Source of the DNA: Vespa crabro | Taxonomy: Eukaryota; Arthropoda; Insecta; Hymenoptera; Vespidae | Length of the DNA: 64,000 bases | Direction of reading: 5' to 3' | NCBI RefSeq assembly: GCF_910589235.1 | Contig: NW_025813595.1 | Span: 2,046,001-2,110,000, forward strand | Part shown: positions 29,741-45,497 of the stretch, one piece after another | Layout: each line of letters starts with the position of its first letter | Position numbering within the stretch: the stretch's first letter is position 1 | Notes under the pieces: model-generated | Seen by the model: the letters and a program-made list of their open reading frames with translations, nothing else | What the model was told of the DNA's origin: nothing | Databases searched by the model: none | Position numbers and translations under genes: made by a program

Positions 29741-30499
29741 TAATAATAATAAGGATAATAGCGATGATAAAGATAATAACGATAATAATAATAATAATAA
29801 TAACGAAAATAACGATTATAATGATAATAACGTTAATAATGCTAATAATAAGAGCAATAATTACGTTAAAACGATAATAATGATAATAATAGATGTAATA
29901 ATTACAATATTAACAATAATAAAGATAATAAAAATAATAATAGTAGAAATAATAACAATAATAACAGTATTAACAATAATAACGATAATTACAATATTAT
30001 TCATAATAATAATAATAATATTAACGATTATAACATAATAACGATAATGGCATTAATAATAATAATAATAATAAATAATCATAGCAATATAACGATAATA
30101 TGGATAGTAATAATAATAATAGTATTAAAATAATATCGAAAATAACGGTAATAACGATTACGAACATAATAATAATAATAATAAGATAATAGCGATATAA
30201 TGATAATAACGATGACAACGATTAAAATAATAACAATAATACCGATAATAATGATAATAACGACATTAATTCTAAAAATAATAATAATAATAATAATAGT
30301 AACGATAATAACGATAATAACGGTATTAATATAAATAATAATAAATATAACAATAATAACGTTAGTGATGAAAATAAAAATTTTAATAATAACGATAATT
30401 TCAATGATAGTGATAATAATAATAACGATAATAACGATAAAATTATAATAACAATAATAATAATAATATTATAATTAACAATAATAACGATAACAAAGA

Positions 30500-30960
30500 T
30501 AATAGTGATAAAAATATTAATAATAAAATAGAAAATAAGTATAATAACGATGACAACGATAATTATAATAGCAATATTAACGATAATAACGATAATAACG
30601 ATTATACGGATTATAACAATAACAATAATGAGAATAATAACGATAATAATGATATTAACTATAATAACGATTACAGCAATAATAACGATAATAATAATAA
30701 CGATAATACCGATAATAAAGAAAATTACAATAATAATAATAGTAATAAAAGAGATGATAAAAATAATAACGCTTGTAATGATTATAACGATAATTATATT
30801 ACTAATTTTAAAATAAATAACGTTAATAACGATAATTATTTTAATAGAAATAATAATAATAATATTAACGATGTTTGCAATAGTAATGACAGTAAGGATA
30901 ATAATAGTGGTAACAACTATAGTAATAACAGTAATAATGATAATAACAATAATAAGGATA
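30500..30960 (+). repeat. TACGGATTAT + module copy
   Basis: AATAGAAAATAAG stretch, TACGGATTAT at 30,604 and GATGTTTGCAA at 30,870 (one base changed from CAATGTTTGCAA), spacing 265 bp. A partial second copy with the exact marker follows only 301 bp later (31,170), so the right half was tandemly duplicated here. Confidence 0.75.
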
Positions 30961-31119
30961 ATAATAATAACGATAATAACGATAGTAGTAATGATATCAT
31001 CGATAGTAACAATAATGACGATAATAACGAAAATAAAGATAATAACGATAATTGTAATAATAATAATAACGATAAAGACATTATTAACGATAATAATGAT
31101 AGTAACTATAATAACGATG

Positions 31120-31230
31120 ATCACAACAAACGATAATTATATTAATAGAATTAATTATAAAAGTATTAACAATGTTTGCAATAATAATGATAATAACGAT
31201 AATAATAGTGGTAACAATTAAAGTAATAAA
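31120..31230 (+). repeat. CAATGTTTGCAA module, partial copy
   Basis: Marker at 31,170-31,181 with the downstream AATAATAGTGGTAACAATTA context shared with 47,990 and 55,667. The upstream TACGGATTAT half is missing. Confidence 0.7.
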
Positions 31231-33799
31231 AATAATAACGATAATAACGATAAGAGTAATAATAATATCGATACTAACAATAATGACGATAATAACGAAA
31301 ATAACGATAATAATAATAAAAATAATAACAATAATTACGTTAATAGTAATAATAATAATAACTATAATAACGATAACAACGATGATAAGGATAATAGTAA
31401 TAACGATAATTTTTATAATTGTAATAATAATAAAAACGATAATAACGATAATTACGATAATAATAATAATAATAATAACAACGATAAAGATAATAGCGAA
31501 AATAATAATAGTAATAATAAAAATAATAATAATATCGTGAATATCGATAATAACGATAATAATAATAACAATATCAACGATAATATCCACAATAATAAAA
31601 ACAATATTAAAGATAATATCGATAATAATAATAATTATAATAATAATAGTAATATCGACAATAGAGAAAATAATCTTAATAATAATAACGATTATAATGA
31701 TAATAACGAAAATAACGATAATAACGATTATAATAATAACGCTAATAACGTTAATGATGATAATAATATTATTAATATTAACGATAATAACGATTATAAT
31801 GGAAATAACAATAATACCAATATCGATAATAACGAAAATAACGGTAAAACGATAATAATAATAGTAGTAATAGTAGTAATAATAAATATGATAATTACGA
31901 TAATAACGATAATAGTAGTAGATATAATAACATTATGACAATAATAACGATAAAAACGATAATTACGATATCCAGAATAACGATAATAAAGACAATAATA
32001 ATAACAATAATAAAATTGATAATAACTATAATAGCGACAATAATCATAACGACGACATTGAAGATAATAATAATTACGATAATGAGGATAATATCGATAA
32101 TAATAATAATAATAACGACGTTAATAACTATAATAAATTTATTAACGATATGGTATTAACGATAAAGACGACAATAGTAGTAACAGTAATAAGGATAATA
32201 ACGATAGTAATGATAATAACGGCAATAAAACTAATTAAATAGAGATAATAACGATATTTTCGAAATTAGTGATAAAAGTTATAAGAATATTAACAATAAG
32301 AACAATATCATCGATAATAACGATAATAAACCTAATTACAGTAACGATAATGCGACCTTAATAATAACAATAATAAAGACGATAATAACGATAACAGCAA
32401 TAATAACGAATATAACTATATTAACGATATCAATAATAACGGAAATAACGTTAATTTCGATATTAATAATAGCAATATAAAAGATAATAACGATAACAAT
32501 CATAATATTATCGACATTAATAACTATAATAAAGGTAATATAGATATGGTATTAACGATTGAAACGACCATAGTAGTAATAGTAATAACGATAATAACGA
32601 TAATAACAACAACAATAATAATAATAATAAAGATAGTAAATATATTATGAAAATAACGTTAATAACGATCATAATAATAACAGTAATAATGATAATAACG
32701 ATAATAGCAATTATAACGATAATAAAGACAGTAATAATAATAATAATAATAGTAATATTAACGATTACAACAGAAATAATGATATTAATAGTAGTAATAA
32801 TAACAAATATAACAATAATAACGCTAATAAAGAAAATAACGTTAATATCGACAATAATAATAACAATATTAACTATAATAACAATTATAGTAATAATAAT
32901 AATAACGATAATAAAGGTAATAATAACAATAATACTAATAATTGTAACAAAAATAATCACCACAATAATAACAATAATAACTGTTATGACAAGATTAATA
33001 TTAATAATAATTATGACATTAATGATAATAACAATATTATCGATAATAATAAATGCAATAATAACGACAATAACTATAATAATTGTAATAATAATAATAA
33101 TTATGACGATAATAACGATAATATCGATAATAATAATATTATCAAGAAGGATAATGACGTGAATAGTAATAACTATAAATTCGATAATAATGACATTAAT
33201 GAAAATAACTATAATAATAATATTAAATAATACACTAATACGGATAATAACAATAACAATAATAACAAATACACGATTATTACGATAATAACGATAATAA
33301 TAAAATTAATAGTAATATCGATAATAAGGTTAATTACGAAAATAACGGTAAAAATGATAACTATAATAACGACAATAATAATAATAATAAAAACGATAAT
33401 AAATATAATAACGATAATAATAATAACATCATCATAGATAATAACGATATTAACAATAATAACAATAATGAAGATAATAATAATAATAAATATAATGAAA
33501 ATAATAATTATAACAATAATAACAATAATACAGATAATAACGTAATAACGATAATAATAATAAGATTTATGAAGATATTAGCTATAATAACGATAATAAT
33601 TGTAATATTAACAATAATAACAATAATAACAATAATAGCGGTAATTACAATACTGACGATAATAACGATAATAATAATAACACTATTAACAATAATATCG
33701 AAAATAATGTAAATTACGATAATAATAATAACAATTTTAGCGATAATATCGATATGAATGATAATAATATTAATAATAATATCAATGACAACGATTATA

Positions 33800-35650
33800 A
33801 CGGTAATTATTAAAAGATTATACCTAAAATAAGGATAATAATGATAGAAACGATAATTATAATAACAATAATAATTATAATGATAATAACGAAAAAATTA
33901 TAATAATAAGACCTATAAGAAAGATAATATAGATAATAATAGTAGTAATTATAAAAATATTAGCAAAAATAACGATAATAACGATAACAATATTAACGAT
34001 AATAACGTGAGTTATAACAATATTAATAACAATAATAACGATAATAAAGATAACAATAATAATCAGTGACGATAATGACGATAATAAAGTTAATAATAAT
34101 AATAATAACTATAATAATAATAACTATAAAAACGATAATAACCATAATAACGAAAATAACAATGATAGCGATAATAATAATAATAATAATAATAATATTA
34201 ACGAAAATAGCGATAATAACGGTAAGAACGATATAAATAGTAGTAAAAATAAACGTAATAACCATAATAAGGATAATAACATTCAAGTAAATAACGATAA
34301 TAAAGACAATAATATTAATAATTATAACGATAATAATGATAATAACGATAATTATTGAATCGAATATATCAACAATAATAATAATAATAATAACGTTGAT
34401 AAGGATAATAACGATATCATCGGTAATAATAATAACAAAAATATAGATAATACCGATAATAACGATAATAACGACATTTAATATAATAATAATAACGATA
34501 ATATCGATAATAATAATAACGATAATGACGACAAAAGTAATAATAATAATAATGGTAATAACGATAATAATGATAATATCGATAATAATTATAACGTAAA
34601 TGACGACGATAATAATAATCATAATAACGATAATAAGAATAAATACGATTACATCGATAATAATAATAGCAACATTAACAATAATATCAATAAAATCGAT
34701 TATACCCATAATAATAATAACAATATCAATAATGATAATAATAATAATAATAATAATAACATTAATAACGATAATAACCATAATAACGATAATAGCGATT
34801 TTAATTATAATAATAATAGCGAAAATAACGTCAACAACCATAATTATGATAATAATAATAATAATAAAAATATCGATAATAATGATTATAACGAAAATAA
34901 CTATAAAAACGACAATAATATTGATAATAATAATGAAAAAAATAATAAAGTCGATAACGATAATAGCGATAATAGTAGGAGTAGTAATATCTATATTAAC
35001 AATAATAATGACAATAAAGATAATAACGATAATTATATTTACGATTATAATGAAAATAGTAATAATAATAATAACGATAATAATAATAAAATTTATAACG
35101 CCAATTATGATTACAACGAAAATAATAACATTAATAATAACTATAATTACGATAATAACGATAATAATTGTAGCAGTAATAATAATAATAACGATAATAA
35201 CGTTAATAAAGAGAATAACGATTATAATATTAACGATAATATCAATAATATCGATAATTATAATAACACTACTAACGATAATAACGATAAAAATAATAAT
35301 AATAAATATAGTAACGAAATTAACGATAATAACGATATTAACGATACTAACGATAATAATAATAGTAATAATAAAGATGATAACGACATTAACAATAATA
35401 ATAATATTAATAATAATAATAATAACAAAAATAACGATATTAAAGACAAAAATAATAGTAATATTAACAATAATAACAATAATAACGATAATGTAGTTAG
35501 CGATAATAATAATTATAACGACAATGAATATAATAATATCAACAATTCTAACGATAAAAACGATAATAATAATAGTAATTGCAATAATAACGATAATATA
35601 AGTAATTATAATAACAATAATAACGACAATAATGATAATAGCGAATAACA
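33800..35650 (+). repeat. Long satellite duplication, pairs with 61.8-63.85 kb
   Basis: TACCTAAAATAAGGATAATA at 33,821 matches 61,803 with one change (offset 27,982). The following CCTATAAGAAAGATAATATA and CCTATTAGAACGATAATATA stretches correspond, and AAGGATAATAACATT occurs in both at the expected place (about 34,268 and 62,271). Direct orientation; the right part overlaps the block that also pairs with 28.9-29.7 kb. Confidence 0.7.
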
Positions 35651-36709
35651 ATAATAATAATCATAACGATAATAACGAAAATTACGATAATACTGATAAT
35701 AACAATAATAATGGTAACGATAATAACGTAATAGTAATAATAGTAATTACGATTATAAAGATAATATTGATAATAATAATAATTATTATAATTAATATAA
35801 TATCGATATAAACGATAAACACAATAATATTAATAAAAACAATAAAGATAATAACGAAAATACTAATAAAAATAATAACAATAAAATAGGTAATAACAAT
35901 AATAATAATAACATTATTAACGATATTAATGATTATAAAGATAATGATAATATAGAAAATAATAATACAAACGATAATAATAATAATAATATTAACCATA
36001 ATAATAATAATAACGATAATAATAACAACATTAATATCGATAATAACTTTTATTACGATAATAATAATACTAATAATAACAATAATGACAATAATAACGA
36101 TAAAAAATATAATAACATTAATAACGACAATAAAGGTATTAACGAAAATAAAGATAATAATAATAACAATAATATCGATAATAACGCTAGGAACAATAAT
36201 AACGAAAATAATAATAATAAAAATAAAAATGACAACTATGTTAACAATTATAAATATAATAATAATAACAATAATAACTATAATAACGAAAAAATGTTTA
36301 TAATAATAACATTAATATTGATAATAAAGATAAGAATGATAATTATAATAACACTAATAACGATAATAGCGATAATAACGATCATAATAATAATAACAGT
36401 ATAAGTATTAATAATAATAATAATAACGATAATATCGATAATATTGATAATAACAATAATAAAGACAATAAAAATAATATTAAGTACGATAATAACGGTA
36501 ATAAAGTGAATAATGGTAATAACGATAATAGCGATGATAATAATAACGATAACTATTATAATAATAATAAGAATAATAAAGAAAATTACGATAAATATAA
36601 TAATAATAATAACAATAATAACTATAATATCTATATTAACGATATTAGTAATACGAATAATAAAGATACTAACGTTAAAAACGATATTAAAGATAATAAT
36701 AATAATATT

Positions 36710-36710
36710 G

Positions 36711-36744
<34 letters not shown>

Positions 36745-36760
36745 TAATAATAATAATAAT

Positions 36761-36791
<31 letters not shown>
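36710..36791. repeat. Near-pure (AAT)n tract
   Basis: About 80 bp of AAT triplets broken only by an extra A run and one T insertion; the longest simple tract in the central block. Confidence 0.85.
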
Positions 36792-38479
36792 TTAAGGATA
36801 ATAGAGATAATTACGATAATAATAAAAGTATTAATAATGACAATAAGGATAATAACGATAACATCGATAATAGTAATATCAAAAATATCGATAATAACTA
36901 TAATAACGATAAGAATAAAATAATAGAAACGATAATAACGATAACAAATATTATAACGATAGAAATAATAACAATTATAACGATAATAACTGTAATGACG
37001 ATAACAACAATATCGACAATTACAATATTATCGATAATAATATTAACAATATTAACGTTCATAACAATAATAACGATAATAATAAATATAATAATAACGA
37101 TAATAAAGATATCAATGATAATAATGTTAATAACGATAATGATAATAACGACATTACCGATAATTTCGATAATAATAATAATAATATTAACGATAATTTC
37201 GATAATACCATTAACAATATTACAGTTATTATTGATAATAATTGTAATAATAATAAAGATAACAACGATATTAAGCATAATAACGATAAAAAAATAACAT
37301 TAATAACGATAATAAAGATAATAATGATAATAACTATAATAATATTTATGAAAATAATTATAATACTGATAATAAAGATAATAACGTTAATAATAATAAC
37401 AATAATAACAATGATAACGATAATAACGATAATAATAGAGATAATAATAATAATATTAAAAATAATAACAAGAAAATAACGATTTATCTATAATAAAGAT
37501 ATTAATAACAACGATAATATCGATAATAATAATAATAATAATAGCAATAATGACCTTAATAAAGATAATAACGCTAATAATGATACGATAATAACGATAA
37601 TAGTAATAATAATATCGATTGTAATAATAATTACAATAGTGAAGATAATAACGATTATAATAATAACGATAATGAGGATGATAATAATAACTATAATAGC
37701 ACTAATAACGATAGTAATTTTAATAATAATAGCAATAATAACGATAACAACTTTAATAACATTATTGATAATAATAATGTTAGCGAAACTAAGAATAATA
37801 ACGGTGTAAACGATAATTATAATAACAATAAAATAGATGATAAAGATAATAACGATAATAATGATAATAATAGATGTAATAATTACAATATTAACAATAA
37901 CAGAGATAATAATAACAATAATAATAGTAGTAATAATAACAATAATAACAGTATTAACAATGATAACGATAATAACAATATTATCCATAATAATAATAAT
38001 AATAACATCGATTAAAACGGTAATAACGATGATAACGTTAATAATAATAAAATTAATAACGATAATAACGTTTATAACGAAAATAATAATAGCAATAATA
38101 ACGATAGTAAGGATAGTAATAATAATAATAATAATAAAAATAATACCGATAATAACGGTAATAACGAAAATAATTATAATAATAATAATATTAATAATAA
38201 TAATAATGATAATAGCGATAATAAAATTATAATAATAATGATAATAACGATAATATCGTTAATAACAGTAGCAATATTAACGATTATAACAATATTAATA
38301 ATAATAATGATAAATATAGCAATAATAACGATAGAGAAGAAAATAAAAATCATAATAATAACGATAATTTCTATAATAGTAATAATAATAAAAACGATAA
38401 TAACAATGAAACTATAATAACAACAATAATAATAATATTATTATTAACAATAATATAGATAACCACGACAATAGTGATA

Positions 38480-38620
38480 AAAATATTAATAAAAAAATAG
38501 AAAATAAAGATAATAACGATGACAACAATAATTATAATAACAATATAAACGATAATAACGATAATAACGATTATACGGATTATGACAATAACGATAATGA
38601 CAATAATTACGATAATATCG
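38480..38620 (+). repeat. TACGGATTAT half-module
   Basis: AATAGAAAATAAAGATAATA, a GATGACAAC stretch and TACGGATTAT (38,574) as in the full modules, but no CAATGTTTGCAA follows within the usual 240-300 bp. Confidence 0.65.
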
Positions 38621-41600
38621 ATAATAATAATAACAATAATAACTTTAATACCGAAAATAACGATTGAATCGTTAATAATAATAACGATAATAATGGTAAT
38701 ATCGATAAAAACAATAACGATATTAACGATAATATTGACAATCTTAAAGATAATAATGATAATAATTTTAAAACGATAATAATTATCATAGTAATTGTAG
38801 TAAAAACGATAATAACGATTATAATGTAAATAATAATAATAACAATATCGATAATAACGATAATAACGGTAATAACGCTAATAATAATAGTAATAATATC
38901 AATAATAACAATAATAACGATAATAACGATAATAACGATAATAACTATAATAATAATAATAATAGCAACATTATTAACTATAATAAATATAATAACGATA
39001 TGGTATTAACGATAAAGACGACAATAGTAGTAATATTAATAACGATAATAAAAATAATAACTGCAATAAAAATAATAATAATAAAGATAATAACGATATT
39101 ATCGAAAATAAAGATAAAAGCAATAAGAATAATAATAATAAGAACAATAACAACAATAATATGGAAAATAAACATAATAACAGTAACGATAATACGACAA
39201 TAATAATAACAAAAATAATAACGATAATAACGATAACAACAATAATAACGATAATAAGTGTATTAAATATATCAATATTAACGAAAATATCGTCCATTTC
39301 GAAATTATAAATAGCAATATGATAGATAATAACGATATTATCGAAAATAACGATAATAGCGATAATAGTAATAACAATAATAACGATAATAACGATAATA
39401 GCGATTATAACGATAATAATGACAGTAATAATAATAATAATAATAAGAATAATATTAACGATCACAACGAAAATAATAATAATAATAGTAGTAATATTAA
39501 CAATAATAACAGTAATAACGATAAATAAGATAATAACAATAATTACAGATATAACAATTATAATAATAACGATAAAAGCGATAATATTAGTAGTAATAAT
39601 AACGATAATAACGATAATATCGATTATTACGGTAATAACGATAATAATAATGAAATAATAATTATAATAATATTAACGATAATAAGGATATTAACGATAA
39701 TAGCGATTATAGTAATAACAACGATTAAGATAATAACGATATTAACAATAATAAGGATAATATTAATAAAAATAATAACTATTACAACGATAATAATAAT
39801 AACAATAATAACAATGAAAATAATGGATATAATACATATATTAAAGTTAGTAACGATAATAACGATAATAATAATAACAATAATAACAATAAATACGACA
39901 ATAACGACAATAATAATAATAATATTAACGTAAATAGAGATTATTACTATTTCAAAGATAATAATAATAACAATAATAACGATAAAAACGAAATTAACGA
40001 TGATAACAATAATAACGATAACAACGATAAAAACGATAATAATAATCAAAATAATAACGAAAATAAGGATTATAACGATAACAACTATAATAATAATAAT
40101 AATAGTAATAAAGGCAGTAACGATATTATCGATATTAGCGATAATAACATTAATATCGATAAGAAAATTACGATATTAACAATTACAGTAATAATAATAA
40201 TAATATCGATAGTAATAAAAATAACGATAATGACGATGAAAATAATAACAATAATAACGATAAAAACGATATCAACGATAACAGCGATAATAATGATAAT
40301 TACAATAATAATAACAATAATAACGATTATAACAATTATAATGCGAACATTAATAATGATAATAACTGTAATAACTTTAATATTAATAATAACATAATAA
40401 ATTATTATAACTGTAATAATAATAATAATAATAAGAATAAAAACGACATAAAAACGATAATAAAAATATTTATAATAATAACGAAGAGAAGGATTATCAC
40501 GATGAAAGCGACAATAATAATAACAATAATAATGATAATATCGATAATAACGATAATAATATTAACAAAATTAACGACAATATTCATAATAATAATAAAG
40601 ATAATAACGATAATAGTTATAATAATAATATCGATAGTAAGAATAAACACGATAATGATGATAATAATAGTAATAGTAATAACGATTATAACGATAATAA
40701 CCATAATAACGAAATTAGTAATAAAATTAAAAACGATACTTACGTTAATAACGAGAATAATATTTGCAATAATAAAGATAAATACGATAAAAAATAATAA
40801 TAATAACGTTAATATCGATAAAAGCAATAATTATAATTAGGATAATAACGTTAATAGCGACAATAGTAATATGAATAATAACGATAATAACGATAAAAAC
40901 GATTCTAACGAAAATAATAATATAATTAATAACGATAATAGTGATAATAACGATAATAACTATAACAATAATAACGATATTAACGATAAAATCGATATTA
41001 ATAATAACAATATTAACGATAATATCGATAATAATAATAATAGCAATAACAATAAAAACAATAATAACGATAATAACGATTAAAATAATAGCGATAATAA
41101 CGATAACAACGATAATAACGGTAATGTCGATGATAGAAATAATAATGAAAAACATAATAACGATAATAACGATAATAATAATAAGGACAATATATATATA
41201 ACATTGATATTAAAGTCAATGACGACAATAATCATAACAATAATAACGATAATAATTATATTAAAATTGCAATAATAACAATAATAACGATAATAAAAAT
41301 AACGATATTGACGATAATAACGATAATAACAATAATAATAATAACGATAACAACGATAATGAAGGTAATAACGATAATAATAACAGTAATAATAACAATA
41401 ATACAATAATAACTATAATAAGGACAATAACGATAATAATAATAACGATAATAACGATTATATATATACAATAATAATAACAATATTAACGATAATGTCG
41501 ATAATAATAATAATAATAAGAAAAATAATAAAGATAATGACGATCATAAAGATAATAACGATAATAATATTAATAAAAGCAATATCAATAATAACGATAA

Positions 41601-43559
41601 TAACGATAATAGAAGTAATGTTAATAACGATGAAAACGATATTTCCGATAATAATAATAATAATAAAGGTAACAGCGATATTAACGATAATAACGATAAT
41701 AATAATAATGATAATAACGATAATAACAATTTTAACGATAATAATAATAAGTATAATAATGATAATATCTATACTTTTAATAATATTAAGAACGAAAATA
41801 ACGTTAAATAATAGTAAAAATAACTACAATAGCGATAATAAGGATAGTAACGATAATAATATTAACGGTAATAACGGTAATATTAATAATAATAACAACG
41901 ATAATTACGATATAAACAATATTAATATTAATAATAATAAAGATAATAACGATATAAAGGATAATAACAATAATAACGATAATAACGGTAATATCGATAA
42001 CAATAATAATAATAATCACGATAATAACAATATTAACGTTAATATCGATAATAATAATAATAATAATAATAACAATTATGCCGATAATAACGATAATAAC
42101 TATGATAATAATAATAATAATACCTATTGTAACAATAATAACGATAATGGTGGTTATAATAGTAATTATATTAACGATTCTGATGGTAATAACGTAAATA
42201 ACGTTAATAATAATAAAATTAATAATGATAATTACGTAAATAACGACAATAATAATAGTAATAATAGCGATAATAATAATAGGTATAATAAGCGTTATAA
42301 CTACATTGAGTATAACGTTAATAATAATAACGATAATAACGATAATATAGATAATATTATTATCAATATAAACGAAAATAACAATAAGTATAATAATAAT
42401 AATAAAAGTAATATAAATAATAACGATAATAACCACAATAATTATAATAACAATAATAATAATAGACATAATGAAGCTAATAACGATAATAACGAAAATA
42501 ATATTAAAATCAATAACCTTTATAACGATAATAATGATAATAATATTATTAATAATAACGATAATAACGAACATAACGGTAATAATAGTAATAACAATAT
42601 CGATATTAACGGTAATAACTATAATAACGATAATGATAATAATAATAATAGTAATAATAATAACGTTAAATATGTTAATGACGATGACAACGATAATAAT
42701 AATAACAATAATGACGATAGTAACGATAAAATAGATAATAATAATAATAATAATAATAACGATAATAACGATATCAATGTTAATAACGATACTAACGATA
42801 ATAATGATAATCATAATAACGATAATAAGGATAATAATCATAACGATAATAACGATAATATCAATTAAAATAATAGCAATAATAACGATAATTTGGATAA
42901 TAATAATAATAATAACAATAATGACGATAATAATGATAATAAATGTTATAAAAGTAAAATTAAAACTATGATAGTAATAATAATTATGATGATAGTAATG
43001 ATTATAACGATAATAATAATATTAATAATAACGATAATAAAGATATCAATGATAATAACGATAATAACGATAAAAATGATCATCATATTAACGATAATAA
43101 GGATTATAATCATTACGATAATAACGATAATATCGATAGAAGTAATAGCAATAATAACGATTATACCGATAATAATAATAATCATAATAACAATAATTAC
43201 AGTAATAACGGTTATAATATTAAAAATAATAACAAAAATGACTATAGTAATGATTATAACTATAATAACGATAATAACGATAATAAAGATAATAATAAAA
43301 AAATAATAATAATAACGTTAATATCGATAATAAAAGTTATAATAAAAACAGCAATAACAAATATAACGATAATAACGTTAATACTGTTAATAATAATAAG
43401 AACAATAACTAAAATAATGATAATACAGGTAATAATAATAATAATATCTGTAATAACGATAATTATGATAATCATAATAATAACAATATCTATAGTAACC
43501 ACAACAATAATAAGAATGTAAATAATAATAATAATAATAACGATAATAACGACAATAAC

Positions 43560-44212
43560 GATAATTAAAATAAAATTAATAACGATAATAACGTTAATAA
43601 CGATAATAATTATAGCAATAGTACCGATAATAACGATAATAATAGTAATAATAATAATTACAATACTAACGATATTAACGATTATAATAATATCGATAAT
43701 GACGATACGAACAATAATTATAATCGCGATATTAACGATAATAACGATAATAATAGTAACGAAAATAACAATAATAATTATATTAATAATTACGATAATA
43801 ACGATAGTAACGATTGTAATAATAATAATATTGATATTTACAATAGTAACGATAATAATAATAGCAATTTTAGTGATAATAACGGTAATAATAATATGAA
43901 TAATAATAATAATAACGATAATAACGATAATAATGATAATAACGAATATAATAATAATAATATGAATTATTACTATAATAACGATTATATTTAAAAAAAT
44001 TATAATAATAACAATAATAATTATTGTAACGATAATAACGATAATAAGCATAATAACGATAAAAATAATATTAATAACGATAATATCTATAATAACGGTA
44101 TTAATGCTATTTATAATATTAATAATAAAGATAATAAAGTTATTAATAGTAGTAATAAAAACACTAATAACAACAATATCGATCTTAGCGATAATAATGA
44201 TAATAAAGATAA
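43560..44212 (+). repeat. Satellite flank shared by the two LINE islands
   Basis: Matches about 3,020-3,424 in order (TATAGCAATAGTA, TTACAATACTAAC, AATATCGATAATGACGATA, AAAGTTATTAATAGTAGTAA). About 255 bp (roughly 43,826-44,080) is present only here. The shared spelling runs right up to the LINE tail at 44,213 and 3,425, so flank and element were copied together. Confidence 0.8.
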
Positions 44213-44238
44213 TTTTTTTTTTATTTTTTATTTCTTTT
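44213..44238 (-). other. A-rich 3' tail of LINE copy 2
   Basis: T10 at 44,213-44,222 on the plus strand followed by T runs with single A interruptions; same structure as 3,425-3,449. Confidence 0.8.
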
Positions 44239-44519
44239 GACGTCTGTGAATGCCAATTTTTACATACTGACCTAGGGTCCCTGCCCGCTAGAGGAATCCT
44301 TTACCATTTGGTCCCCCGTTATAGTCCCTGGAGTGTCGGGCTCATCGTTGGAATAAACACTACCGACTAAACGCATTTCCATCCTAGTGGCATAGTGAAA
44401 CCATCCCTGCACCGCTTTGTAGCATTATATCGCGATGACACCACTGCCTCATGTCCCTAAACCGGTCTCTCTCATTCGGTTCTAAGTGACAGGAACCTGG
44501 AGCAACGTTGGTGGCACGT
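44239..44519 (-). other. 3' UTR of LINE copy 2
   Basis: About 280 bp, colinear with 3,450-3,732 and differing by scattered substitutions and single-base indels. No open frame in the ORF2 phase. Confidence 0.65.
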
Positions 44520-45497
44520 CTATGGGCCATCCATAACCATCTTCTTCTTGCGTAAGATTTCCCTCACGTAACAGGCCACCCTGTACCACTTCTTCTGTCC
44601 TCGCAGCATTTTCTCGACATTGTTATCCAGCGAGATGTCCCCAAGCTCCTGCTCTAAGGCAAGTCATTCGGCACTCCACCAGGTACATATGAAGAACGTG
44701 TGGTTTGTATCTTCTTTGATCGAATCCCCATAGGGGCAGTTCCCGTCTGCTACTTTGCCCATTTTTGCGAGGAAGGAGAGGAACAGGCCATGCCATGTTA
44801 AGAATTGGGTGAGGTAGAAACTTACCTCACCCTCCTTTCGGTTTATCCAGTTGTCAAGTCGACCGTTGAATCGGGCAGTCCATCTGCCCCTAGGTTCCTG
44901 CTCCCATCTGCTTTGCCAGGTCTCGATGCTGTTAGACCCGGCTTTCTATGATGCCTCCTCCTTCCCCAGTACGGGATTATGCTGATGGACGAATTGTCTC
45001 TCCTTGGCTAGTAGGTCGATCGGGATTACCCCGATGACAATTAGCACTGCGGGCTCTGAGACCGTGCTGTAGGAGCACGCGATTCGGAGAGTACTCCTCT
45101 TGTGTACCACGACTATGCGCTTGCGATATTTCTCTTATCGCAACGCCTCGGCCCATACTTCCGCGACGTATAGCATCACTTCATCGGCGGCACGCATCCG
45201 TATTCGCCTAATGCAAGGTCGGGGGCCGTTGACATTAGCCATGAGTGTGCCCAGAGTGGATACAACATTTGCCGCCTTGTCGGATGCCATTATTATATGC
45301 AATCCGTAATTGAATTTGTAATCGAGCATTACTTCTAGGTACCTGACGGACGGCTTATTCTGGACCATCGTGTCTCCTACGGAGAAGCTGCGCAAGGTGT
45401 TGATACGCTTCTTCGTTAGTATCACGATCTCTGTTTTCTGGGCTGAAAAGGATAGCCCGTGCTCTTCCATCCAGTTGATGACTCGGCGCATGGCCTA
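44520..45497 (-). pseudogene. ORF2 downstream part: RT motifs D-E, thumb, Cys/His region
   Basis: Continues the reverse transcriptase after an in-frame TAG at 45,495-45,497 that most likely replaced a Gln codon. Open to TAA at 45,135-45,137, covering INWMEEHGLSFSAQKTEIV, LTKKR, VRYLEVMLDYKFN (the usual Gly of 'YLGVMLD' is Glu) and AEVWAEALR. The phase resumes after that TAA with KYRKRIV and ERQFVHQ, then meets a private TAG near 44,950. Further on lie YLTQFLTWHG and the Cys/His block NCPYGDSIKEDTNHTFFIC (about 44,690-44,745; the second Cys of the knuckle is Gly), then the TGA shared with copy 1 at 44,665-44,667. A one-base loss relative to copy 1 shifts the phase between the TAA and that TGA. 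The last stop (TAG 44,520-44,522) matches copy 1. Confidence 0.85.

Larger units (their letters stand above)
5001..44212 (+). repeat. AATAACGAT satellite, central block
   Basis: About 39 kb of the same degenerate 9-mer array in the same orientation, without unique DNA or any recognisable gene, RNA or promoter. Local composition drifts between AACGAT-rich stretches, AAC-AAT-rich stretches and pure (AAT)n. Open frames of up to about 600 codons occur on both strands; all are low-complexity translations of the unit (N/N/D and I/T/I on plus; I/V/I, S/L/L and R/Y/Y on minus). Long diverged direct duplications within and beyond this block are listed separately. Confidence 0.95.
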
